From assembly GCF_018842675.1 (NCBI RefSeq), contig NZ_JAGTWO010000004.1, forward strand, positions 3,286,001 to 3,350,000: a DNA stretch of 64,000 bases, written 5' to 3'. Positions within the stretch are counted from its first letter, which is position 1. Each line of letters begins with the position of its first letter. Under the pieces are notes generated by a model, which was not told the origin of the DNA, did not search any database, and worked only from the letters and a program-made list of their open reading frames with translations. Below are positions 16,810-27,483 of this stretch, in pieces. Made by a program: the position numbers and the translations under genes. This DNA comes from Candidatus Pantoea bituminis (GTDB lineage: Bacteria; Pseudomonadota; Gammaproteobacteria; Enterobacterales; Enterobacteriaceae).

Positions 16810-17474
16810 ATGCTGGAACTCTTAAAAGCTATCGGATTAGGATTAGTGGTGATCCTACCGCTCGCCAACCCGCTCACTACCGTGGCGCTGTTCTTAGGAT
16901 TAGCTGGCGACATGAGTTTCAGCGAGCGTAATCATCAGGCCTTTCAGGCTTCAGTTTACGTTTTTGCCATCATGATGGTGGCGTGGTACGCCGGTAACGC
17001 GGTGCTGCACACCTTTGGCATCTCGATTCCAGGCTTGCGTATTGCGGGTGGATTGATTGTCGCGTTTATCGGTTTTCGCATGCTGTTTCCGACTAAAGCG
17101 GCGGGACAATCGGTTGAAGCTGAACAAAAGCTGGATGAGCTAGAAAAGAAAGAAACGGTGAATATCGCTTTTGTGCCGTTAGCCATGCCGAGTACCGCCG
17201 GGCCTGGCACCATTGCGATGATCATCAGTTCAGCCTCTACAGTAAGAAGTGGCGAAGATTTCCCTGACTGGGTCATCACTGTGGCGCCGGTTATTATCTT
17301 TTTTTGGTGAGTCTGATTCTCTGGATTTCGCTGCGCTGTTCAGGCGGGATTATGAAGCTGGTCGGCAAAAGTGGCATTGAAGCCATTTCGCGCTTGATGG
17401 GCTTTTTGCTGGTCTGTATGGGCGTGCAGTTTGTCATCAACGGCGTGCTGGAAGTGGTTCACGCGTTTCATTGA
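16810..17474 (+). CDS. marC: MarC-family inner membrane protein (frame broken at 17299-17305)
   Basis: 221 residues if the frame is repaired, close to E. coli MarC throughout: [83 protein letters not shown] and [23 protein letters not shown]. It is a UPF0056 protein with about six membrane helices; its transport role is unproven. The frame ends early at 17310 because a T run has seven bases; an eighth restores the last helices and a stop at 17472-17474. GAGGG lies before ATG 16810. The marRAB operon that is its neighbour in E. coli is absent. Its last 55 bases are duplicated twice downstream. Confidence 0.9.
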
Positions 17475-18380
17475 GAAATTCGATCGGTCTTCAACTCACT
17501 CGAGCAGTCTTTTCACTCCCATCAACAACTCACTCGATCAGTCTCCTTCCCCATTTATGGGGGAGGATAAAGGTGGGGGCATTGCGCAGAGGAATATCCT
17601 GCCCGCTGTCCCCCATCCTAACCTTCCCCCATAAATGGGGGAAGGGACCGATCGGAGAGTAATTAAGCTTCTCCCATATCTGTATGGGCGTGCAGTTTGT
17701 CATCAACGGCGTGCTGGAATTGGTACACGCGTTTCATTGAGAGATTCATCGGTCTTCAACTCACTCGATCAGTCTCCTCCCCCATTTATGGGGGAGGATT
17801 AAGGTGGGGGCATTGCGCAGAGGAATATCCTGCCCGCTGTCCCCCATCCTAACCTTCCCCCATAAATGGGGGAAGGGACCGATCGGAGAGTAATTAACCT
17901 TCTGCCATAAATGGAGGAAGGGACCGATCGGAGAGTGATTAACCTTCCCCCATAACGGTATGGGCGTGCAGTTTGTCATCAACGGCGTGCTGGAAGTGGT
18001 TCACGCGTTTCATGGAGAGATTCATCGGTCTTCAACTCACTCGAGCAGCCTTTTCACTCCCATCAACAACTCACTCGATCAGTCTCCTTCCCCACGTGTG
18101 GGGAGGACTAAGGTGGGGGCATTGCGCAGAGGAATATCCTGCCCGCTGTCCCCCATCCTAACCTTCCCCCATAAATGGGGGAAGGGACCGATCGGAGAGT
18201 GATTAACTTTCCCCATAAATGGAGGAAGGGACAGATCGGAGAGTGATTAACCTTCCCCCATAAATGGGGGAAGGGACCGATCGGAGAGTAATTAACCTTC
18301 TGCCATAAATGGAGGAAGGGACCGATCGGAGAGTGATTAACCTTCCCCCGTAAATGGAGGAAGGGACCGCTCGGAGCAGC
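17475..18380. repeat. Array of palindromic repeats with duplicated marC 3' ends
   Basis: 906 bp holding about a dozen copies of a 24-bp palindrome of type CCTTCCCCCATAAATGGGGG plus AAGG, usually followed by GACCGATCGGAGAGTRATTAA. Copies with centres at about 17555 and 17785 are in reverse orientation relative to the rest. Two larger units (about 266 and 276 bp) start with partial copies of the last 50-55 bp of marC, at about 17681 and 17959. The downstream end is a simple tandem run of the short unit (18162, 18207, 18251, 18297, 18341). It is REP-like and non-coding. Confidence 0.92.
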
Positions 18381-19644
18381 TTAGTGTTGAAGTGACTTAC
18401 GTACTTCCGCTACCTGATCTTTGCTCACCGCTGGCGCCTGGTTGCTCCAACCCTGGCGAACGAAGGTGGCGAGCTGCGCCACTTCTTCATCACTCAGGCG
18501 ACTCCCAAAGCCCGGCATCGCCAGCGTCGACGGTGCTTTCTCTGTTGACGGTTGCTGAGCACCCACCAGAATGGTGTGGATCAAACCGGTTGGATCTTTT
18601 GCATTCACGATGGTTGCCTGATCCAATTCCGGGAAGATCCCCGGCGCACCTTTACCGGTGACAAAGTGACATGCGCCACAGTTGTCGAGATAAAGACGTT
18701 CGCCTTCGCTCAGGTTTTTCGCTGCCGTCAGTTTGGCTTCAGTCGCCTGCTGCGCCTGCACATTACTCGCCTGCAACGCTGGATTACCCCCAATGAACTT
18801 CAGGTAAGCCGCAATCGCTTTCAGATCGGCATCGGTCATGTGTGAGCTGCTGTGTTCAATAACAGACTTCATCTCACCGCCCACCGCAGCTTTGTCATTA
18901 CGTCCAGTTTGCAGGTATTCAACAATCTCCTGCTCACTCCAACGCGGCATACCACGCAGCGAAGGCACATCCCAGTTATTCAGGCTGCCACCCGCCAGGA
19001 ATTGATCATCCCCGCTGTCGAGCGATTTCTCGTTCATGCCTAAACCACGTGGCGTATGACAGCTGCCGCAATGGCCGAGACTTTCTACGATATAAGCACC
19101 GCGGTTGATCTCTTCAGATGCGCCGCCAATTGGCTGGAACGGTTTGTCCGTGGTGAACGCCCAGTTCCAGAAGCGCATGCCCCAACGCTGGCTGAACGGG
19201 AAGCTCAGCTTTGTTTCAGAAGGCTGTTCAGCACTCGGCTTCACACCCTTCATGAAGTAAACGTACAGCGCGTGCATATCGGTGTCGCTGATCTTGGCGT
19301 AGTCCGGGTAAGGCATCGCCGGATAAAGGCGTGAGCCGTCCGGCAGAACGCCTTTACGTACCGCGTCAGAGAACTGCTGCTCGGTGTAATTACCGATACC
19401 GTGCTCTTTGTCTGGCGTGATGTTAGTGGAGAAGATGGTGCCAAGATTCGACTCAATCGCCAACCCCCGCGTAATCGGGCTTACCCGAAACCGAGTGGCA
19501 CGCCATGCAATCGCCAAGACGAGATAAATACTCGCCCTGCTTGATCAGTTGAGCGTCATCTTCTGCGTGCGCCTGCACCGCAAATCCGCTGGCAAGCAGC
19601 AAGGCGTTGGCGAATAAGAATGATTTTAAATTCAGCTTGTTCAT
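18381..19644 (-). CDS. Triheme cytochrome c subunit of a periplasmic (gluconate-type) dehydrogenase; frame broken at 19464-19468
   Basis: About 420 residues. It has a Sec signal peptide (MNKLNLKSFLFANALLLASGFAVQAHA) and three CxxCH haem sites: CMACH, CGSCH and CGACH. This is the cytochrome c subunit of FAD-dependent gluconate 2-dehydrogenase or the closely related ketogluconate, sorbitol and alcohol dehydrogenases, passing electrons to ubiquinone at the outer face of the inner membrane. Two overlapping frames join at a run of five G; a sixth gives PDYAGGLAIESNLG without a gap. It is the last gene of a three-gene leftward operon, 4 bp after the flavoprotein. The exact sugar-acid substrate cannot be read from sequence. 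Confidence 0.88.
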
Positions 19645-19648
19645 ACGC

Positions 19649-21418
19649 TTACGCCTGTACCAGTGGGCCGGGATTTTTCAAATAGTGATCTTTGATTGCT
19701 TGTGCCGCCATCAAGGTAATCGCGCCGATGGTATCGGTCGGGTTAGCCTGGAAGTTCTGCGGGAAAGCGTTACCGCCCGGTACAAAGACGTTATGCACGT
19801 CCCAGCTCTGCAAGTACTTGTTCAGTGCTGAAGTTTTCGGGTTGTCGCCCATTACCGCGCCGCCCACGTTGTGGGTGGAAACGTATTTGGTCAGGTCAAA
19901 GTCAGCGCCCATTGGCAGGAAGCTCATGCTGGAACTGTCTGGATTCAGCTCTTTCGTGATGTTACCCACGATACCTTTCAGGTGTTGCTGCAACTTCAAC
20001 TCGTTCTCTTTCCAGTTGAAGGTCATGCGCAGCAGCGGCAAGCCGTGATGATCGTTGTAGTTCGGATCCAAATCCAGATAGATGTCACGGTACGACTGGC
20101 ACGTCGTGGTGATACTGATCTTCATGGAATGGCCGTACCACTCTTCCAGGCCTTGCTTGTAGCCCATGCCCCAGGTTGGCGTGCCTTTAGGCAGCGCGGT
20201 GCTGATTGGCGTACCGGTTGCTTGCGAACTGTGGATCTTCGCGCCGCCAAGGAAGCCAAGTGCAGGACCATCAAAGTTGCCTGGCGAGATATCATTAAAC
20301 ATCTGGCCGGTTGCGCCTGCGGTCGCATACGGGTTGAAGTTTTTGTCTTTGAAGAACAACGTCGCACCGCCGTTCGACAGGAACGCGTAGTTACGTCCTA
20401 CCACACCCTCTTCAGTGATTGGGTTGTACGGTTTGCCGATACCGGACAGCAGCATCAAACGGACGTTATAAAGCTGGAAGCTGCTCAGTACCACGATTTT
20501 GGCAGGCTGGAAGCATTCGTTGCCCTGCGCATCAATGTAGATCACGCCTTTCGCGGTTTTCTTGTCATCGTTCAGCACCACTTTGATCACTTCGGCGTGC
20601 ACTTCATAAGAGAAGTTTGGCATGCGCTTCAGTGAATCCATCACGGCAGTTTGCGGTGAGGCTTTGGAGTAGTTCAGGCACGGATATTTACTGCAATAAC
20701 CGCAGTAGTTACACGGCGCAATCTGGTTGCCGTACGGGTTTTTCCACGCCCGCGATACGCAAGCAGACGGATTCGGGAACGGGTGATAACCCAGTTTGGT
20801 CGCCGCTTCTTTGAACATCACGTTGTTAAGCGTGTCATCCAGCGCAGGCAGCGGATAAGGTTCTGAACGCGGCCCTTCAAACGGATCTCCGCCTTCAAGG
20901 ATTTGGCCGCGCAGGTTGCCGGTGTTACCAGACTGACCGCAAATCAGCTCAAACTTGTAGTAATAAGGCTCGATCTCATCCCAGGTGAACGGGAAATCCA
21001 TCACGCGCATATCTTCCTGCAGGATGCCTGGCTTGTACGCCTCATCCACGTAGGTTTTCAGTTTGATATCAGTTGGGGTTGGACGGATCAAAACGGCCGT
21101 CCAGTGCATACCTGCGCCACCCACACCGGTGCCCGGTGCAAACGCGCCCCATTTACGGGTCGGCAATGCGGTCTGGCTGGTGTTGTAGCGAACCGTTACC
21201 GCGACTTCTGCCGGGGTCGCAAACACTTTATTACGTACCGCGTATGCATATTCATCTGCCGGTTTTGGGTAAGCGAATTCGTCGTAATCGCGATCGCCAC
21301 CGCGCTCCAGCGCGCGCACTTCAAGCCCAGCCAGCGCCAGCTCAATACTCATCAACGAGCCAGCCCAGCCGAGGCCGCAGACAATGACGTCGACTTCTTT
21401 TTTAGTAACCTGTGCCAT
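19649..21418 (-). CDS. GMC-family FAD flavoprotein subunit (gluconate 2-dehydrogenase type)
   Basis: 589 residues. The N-terminal FAD-binding Rossmann motif GLGWAGS (near residues 15-21) is followed by ALERGGDRDYDEFAYPKP, a Cys-rich segment (CNYCGYCSKYPC, near residues 236-247) typical of the gluconate-dehydrogenase branch, and the C-terminal GMC motif VPGGNAFPQNFQANPTDTIGAITL with the catalytic His/Asn region. It oxidises the sugar acid and passes electrons to the cytochrome subunit. It has no signal peptide of its own; export as a complex with the Tat-signal small subunit is known in this family and fits here. It lies between the two partner genes with short spacers. Confidence 0.92.
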   Translation of the reverse strand: MAQVTKKEVDVIVCGLGWAGSLMSIELALAGLEVRALERGGDRDYDEFAYPKPADEYAYAVRNKVFATPAEVAVTVRYNTSQTALPTRKWGAFAPGTGVGGAGMHWTAVLIRPTPTDIKLKTYVDEAYKPGILQEDMRVMDFPFTWDEIEPYYYKFELICGQSGNTGNLRGQILEGGDPFEGPRSEPYPLPALDDTLNNVMFKEAATKLGYHPFPNPSACVSRAWKNPYGNQIAPCNYCGYCSKYPCLNYSKASPQTAVMDSLKRMPNFSYEVHAEVIKVVLNDDKKTAKGVIYIDAQGNECFQPAKIVVLSSFQLYNVRLMLLSGIGKPYNPITEEGVVGRNYAFLSNGGATLFFKDKNFNPYATAGATGQMFNDISPGNFDGPALGFLGGAKIHSSQATGTPISTALPKGTPTWGMGYKQGLEEWYGHSMKISITTTCQSYRDIYLDLDPNYNDHHGLPLLRMTFNWKENELKLQQHLKGIVGNITKELNPDSSSMSFLPMGADFDLTKYVSTHNVGGAVMGDNPKTSALNKYLQSWDVHNVFVPGGNAFPQNFQANPTDTIGAITLMAAQAIKDHYLKNPGPLVQA

Positions 21419-21456
21419 GATAATCCTGTTTCAAATACCTGATGCGGGATGCACGC

Positions 21457-22185
21457 TTAGGCGCGCTCACCTTTAATACTCACTGGGCCTAGCGGATACG
21501 GAACGTTGTGCTGTTTCACCCATTCGGTGAAGCTGGCACGCGCGCCCGGGAAGCCGATAGCAATCCAGGCTTTCATGCCTTTGTTGCCGCCGTACATAGG
21601 GTCCGCGAGGTAACCGTGCTTGGTATCGGAAAGCAGCTGGCTAAAGAACTGCGACGCTTTCAGGTTCTCTTCACCCAATGCGGCGAAGTCGATACCGTTT
21701 TTGCTGATTTTTGTCAGCACGTCATCTTTCTCTTGCTCAGTAAGCGCATGGAAGGATTTTTGATAAGTGCTCTGCGTCCACTGTTCAACCAACTTAATGC
21801 TGGTCTTGTACAGCTGCTGTGGACGGAATGGGATCTGATACCCCATGGTGGCCGGCGCGTTGATATTGAACGGGCCTTGCATGTAGATTTCGCTACCAAA
21901 CTCTTCGCTGTGCAGTTGCTGATCGATAAAGATCGGCACGTTGGTTTCCAGTGCGCCTGGTGCTTTACCGTTGCCGCCAGCCGGAATCAAACGATCGGTC
22001 GCCGCAAGAATAAATTGCCACTCATTTGCACTAAAAAATATCGGTTTATAGTCAGCTAATTCCGGTGCTGCCAATTCCGCAGCTTGCGCTGCAGTTATTC
22101 CTTTAAATACCAGCTCACTTAATGGCAATGCCAATAATGAGCCCAGTAAAAATTTACGCCTGGTGGTGGGTTTTTGAAGAAGCAT
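21457..22185 (-). CDS. Gluconate 2-dehydrogenase subunit 3 family protein (Tat signal)
   Basis: 242 residues, first gene of the dehydrogenase operon. A twin-arginine signal (PTTRRKFLLGSLLALPLSE, with TRRKFL) should take the folded complex to the periplasm. The mature part is the DUF1347/Gluconate_2-dh3 type: FFSANEWQFILAATDRLIPAGGNGKAPGALETNVPIFIDQQL. It chaperones and anchors the flavoprotein. The downstream flavoprotein gene follows after 38 bp. The order small subunit, flavoprotein, cytochrome is the usual one in Pantoea, Gluconobacter and Pseudomonas. Confidence 0.92.
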   Translation of the reverse strand: MLLQKPTTRRKFLLGSLLALPLSELVFKGITAAQAAELAAPELADYKPIFFSANEWQFILAATDRLIPAGGNGKAPGALETNVPIFIDQQLHSEEFGSEIYMQGPFNINAPATMGYQIPFRPQQLYKTSIKLVEQWTQSTYQKSFHALTEQEKDDVLTKISKNGIDFAALGEENLKASQFFSQLLSDTKHGYLADPMYGGNKGMKAWIAIGFPGARASFTEWVKQHNVPYPLGPVSIKGERA

Positions 22186-22893
22186 AGCCGCACGACTCTC
22201 ATTTGCTCTCTACTAAACATTATTCAAGCTATCGCATGGCGGCACGCTCATTAATTCGCCAAAGACTTACTCAAGTAAGTGATGGGAGAACACGAGCGCA
22301 GCCTACACGCGTATAACTTAAACAAGGTGAAGTAGAAGTAATTATTATGTGAATAACGAAACATATCGGTTAATAACCTGGCAATCTTAGGGATATAGAT
22401 ATGTCTAAATGTAAAAATTGAATTTGAAATGTGTTTTAGTGAAAATTTATCATCGTGTTGCTGAGAGGTTGCAGGCAGGTAACAAAATTTGAGGGAGGAA
22501 ATTTAGGCTAAAACCGCACAATCATCGGGTAATTGAAACAATATGCTGAATCATTAACCACTATTATTTCCGTAATGTCATCATCACGTAAAATAATCGA
22601 TAAAAATAAATCATACTTCCATACAAGAGAATTATTCTCATTGGCAACATTATATTTACTTTTACCCGGTTGCAAACAGATATAGCCGTAATAAGCAGCA
22701 AATCAGAATAGGTCGGTTATTTTCCGGGCGGATAAAAAATACGCAACGCTATTTACCGGCGTCGTTCTGTTTCAAATTGTTCATCTGCCTGAAAGCCTGA
22801 CGCAATATTTATGCAAAGCTCAGAACAAAGCGGCATTTTGACATTTCTCATTGCCGGATAGAGTAGGTTTATCAATTACTCAGGATAAACCTC
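22186..22893. other. Intergenic control region of the dehydrogenase operon and the solute-binding protein gene
   Basis: 700 bp between divergent genes. It contains a copy of a dispersed imperfect palindrome (22225-22315) and then AT-rich DNA. A TTGACA hexamer near 22838 may belong to the promoter of the 22894 gene, although the spacing to a -10 is unclear. Confidence 0.5.
22225..22315. repeat. Dispersed intergenic palindrome, copy 1
   Basis: It has the layout GCATGGCGGCACGCT, then ACTTACTCAAGTAAGTGA, then GAGCGCAGCC, matching the dispersed intergenic element that also occurs at 52524-52647 and 60950-61050. This is the most diverged copy here. Confidence 0.5.
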
Positions 22894-24465
22894 ATGCGTA
22901 AATCGCTACTCGCGTTGCTGGCCACCATGACGCTAGCTACCACCGCTCAGGCGGCAACACCCACAGACACCCTGGTCGTCGCCGTGCCGCTGGATGGCAT
23001 TATCAGTTTTGATCCCGCCGAAAGTTTTGAAACCGTCAGCAACAGCAGCCTGCGTAACATTTATCAAACACTGCTGGAACCGAATCATCAGGATGCGCAG
23101 CAGTTATCGCCGCTCGCCGCCCTAAAATGGCAAGCCGGGAAAACGCCGCACAGCCTGATATTTGATCTTAATCCGCAGGCACGTTTTGCCAGCGGTAATC
23201 CGTTAACGGCACAGGATGTCGTGTTCTCGTTAACGCGTGCGGTGAAGCTAAACAAAGCACCCTCTTTTATCCTCGGCGAGTTTGGTTGGACGCCGGAGAA
23301 CATCGACCAGCAATTTACCGTGATCAACGATCATCAGCTTGAACTGCGCTGGCCGGCGCAAATCGGCAACGATCTGGCGCTGCGGTTGTTAACAGCGCCC
23401 GTGGCGTCGATTGTTGACAGTAAGCTGGCATTGCAACACGCCAGCAATAATGATTTCGGCAATGGCTGGCTCAAAGTGCATTCTGCGGGCAGCGGCGCTT
23501 ATGCTATCAAGCAGTTTATTCCGCTGCAGGCGCTGGTGCTGGACGCCAATGCCAATGCGAGTCCAAAACCGCATCTGAAACGCGTGCTGCTAAAAGGCGT
23601 AGCCGATCCCGGTTCGCGGCGTCTTCTGATTCAACAGGGCGATGTTGATGTGGCTTACCAGCTCGGGCCAGATCAAATCGCCGCGTTAAAAACCGACGCG
23701 GGTGTACGTATTGATGCCTTCCCGTCTAGCCTGGTTTATTACCTCGGCTTTAACACCAAAAGCGCCCAGCAACCCGCCCTGGCGAACCCCGCGCTGTGGC
23801 AAGCCGCCCGCTGGTTAGTCGATTACGACAGCGTCGCCAATCAGCTGCTCAAGGGCCAATACCGTATTCATCAGAGCTTTTTGCCGGATGGCTTTGACGG
23901 TGCACTGAACAGCACGCCTTTCCATTACGATGTAGATAAAGCCAAAGCGATTCTGCAAAAAGGTGGCATCAAGCCCGGCAGCCATATTGCGTTAACCGTG
24001 GTGAATCAGCCGCCTTATATTGACGTCGCACAGGCGCTGCAAGCCAGCTTTGCCAAGGCGGACGTCAATCTGGATATTCAGCCGGTGGCAGAGTCAGAGT
24101 TATGGAGCAAAATGCGCGGTCGCGACTTTGAATCGATCTTTGTTTACTGGGGGGCGGACTATATCGACCCAAACACCAACGCAAGCGCCTTCGCCTATAA
24201 CGTTCCCAACGGCGGCAAAACGCTGGCATGGCGCGTAGGTTGGGAGATTCCCGATCTCAGCGCAGAAACCCGCACGGCGGCAGGCGAAAGTGATGTCGCG
24301 AAGCGCCGCGCGCAATACGCTGATTTACAGACCCGCGTTCAGCAAGATTCACCTTATGTGGTGATGTTACAAGGTGCGACGCAGGTCGCGGTGCGTAACA
24401 ACATCAGCCACGTGCGTCAGGGCATTGGCGTCTCGCTGCTCAACTTTGAGGAGGTCCAAAAGTAA
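22894..24465 (+). CDS. ABC transporter family 5 solute-binding protein (peptide/opine type), orphan
   Basis: 523 residues. A Sec signal peptide (MRKSLLALLATMTLATTAQA) is followed by DTLVVAVPLDGIISFDPAESFETVSNSSLRNIYQTLLE and the SBP_bac_5 pattern ARFASGNPLTAQDVVFSLTRAV. It is the periplasmic receptor of a DppA/OppA-like importer for peptides or similar ligands. No permease or ATPase gene is adjacent; the gene is flanked by the divergent dehydrogenase operon and by yjgR. It must use transporter parts encoded elsewhere or act as a sensor or scavenger. The ligand cannot be deduced. Confidence 0.9.
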   Translation: MRKSLLALLATMTLATTAQAATPTDTLVVAVPLDGIISFDPAESFETVSNSSLRNIYQTLLEPNHQDAQQLSPLAALKWQAGKTPHSLIFDLNPQARFASGNPLTAQDVVFSLTRAVKLNKAPSFILGEFGWTPENIDQQFTVINDHQLELRWPAQIGNDLALRLLTAPVASIVDSKLALQHASNNDFGNGWLKVHSAGSGAYAIKQFIPLQALVLDANANASPKPHLKRVLLKGVADPGSRRLLIQQGDVDVAYQLGPDQIAALKTDAGVRIDAFPSSLVYYLGFNTKSAQQPALANPALWQAARWLVDYDSVANQLLKGQYRIHQSFLPDGFDGALNSTPFHYDVDKAKAILQKGGIKPGSHIALTVVNQPPYIDVAQALQASFAKADVNLDIQPVAESELWSKMRGRDFESIFVYWGADYIDPNTNASAFAYNVPNGGKTLAWRVGWEIPDLSAETRTAAGESDVAKRRAQYADLQTRVQQDSPYVVMLQGATQVAVRNNISHVRQGIGVSLLNFEEVQK

Positions 24466-24473
24466 GGTTTTAC

Positions 24474-24513
24474 GTCCCGCCGAGTTCGCGCCTGGCGGGA
24501 CGCGTCCGTTTTT
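24474..24513 (+). terminator. Terminator of the solute-binding protein gene
   Basis: An 8-bp perfect stem (GTCCCGCC/GGCGGGAC) with a 12-nt loop, followed by GCGTCCG and five T, about 9 bp after the stop codon. Confidence 0.85.
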
Positions 24514-24590
24514 CGGGTAAATCTTCTCCGCTCTGCCGCGCCCCGCTTGCTATTCTTCAGGCATATCCTATCGCCTGAGAGTGGAAAATA

Positions 24591-26092
24591 ATGACTTCCC
24601 CGCTGCTGATTGCCCAAACGTCCGACATCCAACTCCATCTTTTACCGCAGATGGCCAACCGCCACGGTTTAATTACCGGCGCAACCGGCACCGGTAAAAC
24701 GGTCACGCTGCAAAAGCTGGCAGAATCTTTTTCCACTATCGGCGTGCCGGTCTTTATGGCTGATGTGAAAGGCGATTTAACCGGCGTCGCGGCGGAAGGC
24801 CAAAGCAGTGAAAAATTGCAGCAGCGACTGGCGAAAATCGGCGTCAGCGACTGGCAGCCGCAGCGTAATCCAGTGATGGTGTGGGATATTTTTGGCGAGA
24901 AAGGCCATCCAGTGCGCGCCACGGTTTCTGACCTTGGCCCATTAATGCTGGCACGCTTGCTGAATCTTAATGAGGTGCAAAGTGGTGTGTTGCAAATCAT
25001 CTTCCGGATCGCCGACGATCAAGGCCTGCTGCTGCTGGATTTCAAAGATCTTCGCGCCATGACGCAATACATCGGCGATAACGCCAAATCTTTCCAGACG
25101 CAATATGGCAACATTAACAGCGCATCGGTGGGTGCCATTCAGCGCGGCCTGCTGGCGCTGGAAGAGCAAGGCGCGGAACACTTCTTCGGTGAGCCGATGC
25201 TGGAGATCGCCGACTGGATGCGTGTCGACAGCGACGGCAAAGGCTATATCAATATCCTTTCCGCCGAGAAGCTCTATCAAATGCCGAAACTCTACGCCAC
25301 CAGCCTGCTGTGGATGTTGTCAGAGTTATATGAACATCTGCCGGAGGCGGGCGATCTCGATAAACCCAAACTGGTCTTTTTCTTCGATGAAGCGCACCTG
25401 CTTTTCAGTGATGCGCCGCCGGTTCTGCTGGAAAAAATTCAGCAAGTGATTCGCCTGATTCGCTCTAAAGGCGTTGGCGTGTGGTTTGTCACACAAAATC
25501 CTGCTGACATTCCCGACAGCGTGCTGGGCCAGTTAGGTAATCGCGTCCAGCACGCCCTGCGCGCTTTCACACCCAAAGATCAGAAAGCGGTAAAAACCGC
25601 AGCGGAAACGCTGCGCGCCAATCCAAACTTTAATACTGTCGAGGCGATACAAGCGCTCGGCACCGGCGAAGCGCTGATCTCATTTTTAGATGAGAAAGGC
25701 AGCCCATCGGTGGTTGAACGTGCAATGGTGATTGCCCCCGGCTCGCGCATGGGCCCGGTCAATGCTGATGAACGTAACGGCCTGATCAACCATTCGCCGC
25801 TGGCGGGCAAATATGACACCGACGTCGATCGCGAATCGGCTTTTGAACGACTGCAACAAGGTGTGCAAGCAGCCAGTGAAAGCGCCAATGCGCCAGAAGT
25901 CAAAGGCAACAGCGTGGCGGTGGATGGCGGCATTCTGGGCGGCCTGAAGGATATTTTGTTTGGTAGCACCGGCCCGCGCGGCGGAAAAAAGATGGCGTAG
26001 TACAAACCATGGCGAAAAGCGCCACGCGTCAAATCACTCATCAAATCATTCGCGGCGTATTAGGGAGCCTGCTGGGCGGACGCCGACGTTAA
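24591..26092 (+). CDS. yjgR: HerA-like ATPase YjgR (DUF853); frame broken at 25985-25990
   Basis: 500 residues when repaired. Walker A is GATGTGKT (residues 30-37) and Walker B lies in [54 protein letters not shown] follows. It belongs to the DUF853/HerA-type DNA-translocase-like ATPases of unknown physiological role. The annotated frame would stop at 26000. One extra A in the A6 run at 25985-25990 restores the expected tail [18 protein letters not shown]... to a TAA at 26090-26092 (ending GGRRR). In E. coli yjgR also lies next to lptG/lptF, so context agrees. Confidence 0.93.
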
Positions 26093-26118
26093 CGTTGCAC
26101 CTCTGCTAAGATCATAAT

Positions 26119-27399
26119 ATGGATAAAGAATACGAACTGAAACGGACCAAGCGTCTGGCGTTACTGCTGCTGCTGCTGGCAGCTGCCACGCTTATTGTCA
26201 CCCTTTTTCTGCCGCCCAACTTTTGGGTTAGCGGTGTAAAAGCGATAGCCGAAGCGGCGATGGTCGGGGCGCTGGCGGACTGGTTCGCTGTCGTTGCGCT
26301 GTTTCGTCGCGTGCCGGTGCCATTTATCTCACGCCACACGGCCATCATTCCGCGTAACAAAGATCGTATCGGCGATAATCTTGGTCGCTTCGTGCAGGAG
26401 AAGTTCCTCGACACGGATTCGCTGCTCAATCTGATCCGTCGCCACGATCCGTCACGCATGTTGGCGGACTGGCTCAATGCGCCCGGTAATGCCGATCGCG
26501 TTGGGCGTCACTTGCTGCAAGTGATGCGCGGCTTCCTTGATCTCACTGACGATACGCGAATTCAAAACTTTCTACGCCGAGCGGTGCATCGCGCCATTGA
26601 TAAAGTCGATCTCAGCCAAACCAGCGCGCTGATGCTTGAGAGCCTGACCAAGAATAATCGCCATCAGGAACTGCTGGATGCCGCAGTAGAACAGCTGTTG
26701 CGATTGCTGCACAAGCCCAGCACCCGCGAGTTCATCGCGCTACAAATTGTGCGCTGGCTGAAGCGGGAACATCCGATAAAAGCCAAAATGTTGCCCACAG
26801 AATGGCTTGGCGAGCACAGCGCGGAGTTGGTCGCCAACGCGGTTGATACGCTGCTTGATGAGGTTGCGCTGGATCAGGGACATGAGCTGCGCCTGGGTTT
26901 TAATCGTGCCGTGGATCGCCTGATTGAGAAGCTGAAAAACGATCCTGAGATGGCCGAACGTGCCGAAGTGATTAAAAGCTGGCTGAAAGAAGATGCGTCG
27001 CTGAATCGCTATATCGGCGAATTGTGGAACGATCTGCGTTCGTGGCTGAAAGCCGATCTCAGCAGCGACGATTCTCGCGTTCAGGAAAGGGTACGCCTGG
27101 CGGCTTTATGGCTGGGTGAAACGCTGGCCGCTGATGAAGCGTTACGCCGCTCCATGAATCAACATCTTGAAGATGCCGCACGCAGCGTGGCGCCTGAGTT
27201 TTCCACCTTCCTGACTCACCACATCAGCGATACGGTGAAAAGTTGGGATGCGCGTGAGATGTCGCAACAGATTGAGCTGAACATTGGTAAAGACCTGCAG
27301 TTTATTCGTATTAACGGCACGCTGGTTGGCGGTACGATCGGTTTGATCTTGTATCTGCTTTCACAATTGCCCACCTTGTTTATGCTTTTTCCTCGCTAA
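26119..27399 (+). CDS. yjiN: DUF445 membrane protein YjiN
   Basis: 426 residues. There is an N-terminal membrane helix ([21 protein letters not shown]) and a family core [48 protein letters not shown] long helical soluble region carries repeated LxxWLxx segments, and a C-terminal helix follows ([23 protein letters not shown]). This is the DUF445/YjiN family, of unknown function. The gene starts 26 bp after yjgR and is probably co-transcribed with it. It converges on lptG and shares a bidirectional terminator. Confidence 0.92.
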   Translation: MDKEYELKRTKRLALLLLLLAAATLIVTLFLPPNFWVSGVKAIAEAAMVGALADWFAVVALFRRVPVPFISRHTAIIPRNKDRIGDNLGRFVQEKFLDTDSLLNLIRRHDPSRMLADWLNAPGNADRVGRHLLQVMRGFLDLTDDTRIQNFLRRAVHRAIDKVDLSQTSALMLESLTKNNRHQELLDAAVEQLLRLLHKPSTREFIALQIVRWLKREHPIKAKMLPTEWLGEHSAELVANAVDTLLDEVALDQGHELRLGFNRAVDRLIEKLKNDPEMAERAEVIKSWLKEDASLNRYIGELWNDLRSWLKADLSSDDSRVQERVRLAALWLGETLAADEALRRSMNQHLEDAARSVAPEFSTFLTHHISDTVKSWDAREMSQQIELNIGKDLQFIRINGTLVGGTIGLILYLLSQLPTLFMLFPR

Positions 27400-27440
27400 A
27401 TCCGCTTATGGGGCCGTTGTGCCCCGCTTTAAGGCAAAAA

Positions 27441-27462
27441 AATGGCCGATAAATCGGCCATT
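27441..27462. terminator. Bidirectional terminator between yjiN and lptG
   Basis: A 9-bp perfect stem (AATGGCCGA/TCGGCCATT) with a TAAA loop, an A run on one side and a T-rich stretch on the other, placed between two convergent genes. Confidence 0.85.
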
Positions 27463-27483
27463 TCTCTTCTGTTATCGCCCGGC

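Noticed and set aside
16956..17279. 107-aa minus-strand frame opposite marC
   Set aside because: Shadow of the real marC frame, caused by its codon composition.
17431..18202. Several short frames in the repeat array
   Set aside because: They repeat with the palindromes and have no independent start signals; they are non-coding repeat translations.
17475..18380. CRISPR array
   Set aside because: The units are palindromic and nearly identical throughout, with no unique spacers and no cas genes.
19871..20635. 254-aa plus-strand frame opposite the GMC flavoprotein
   Set aside because: Antisense shadow of a conserved gene with high third-position GC.
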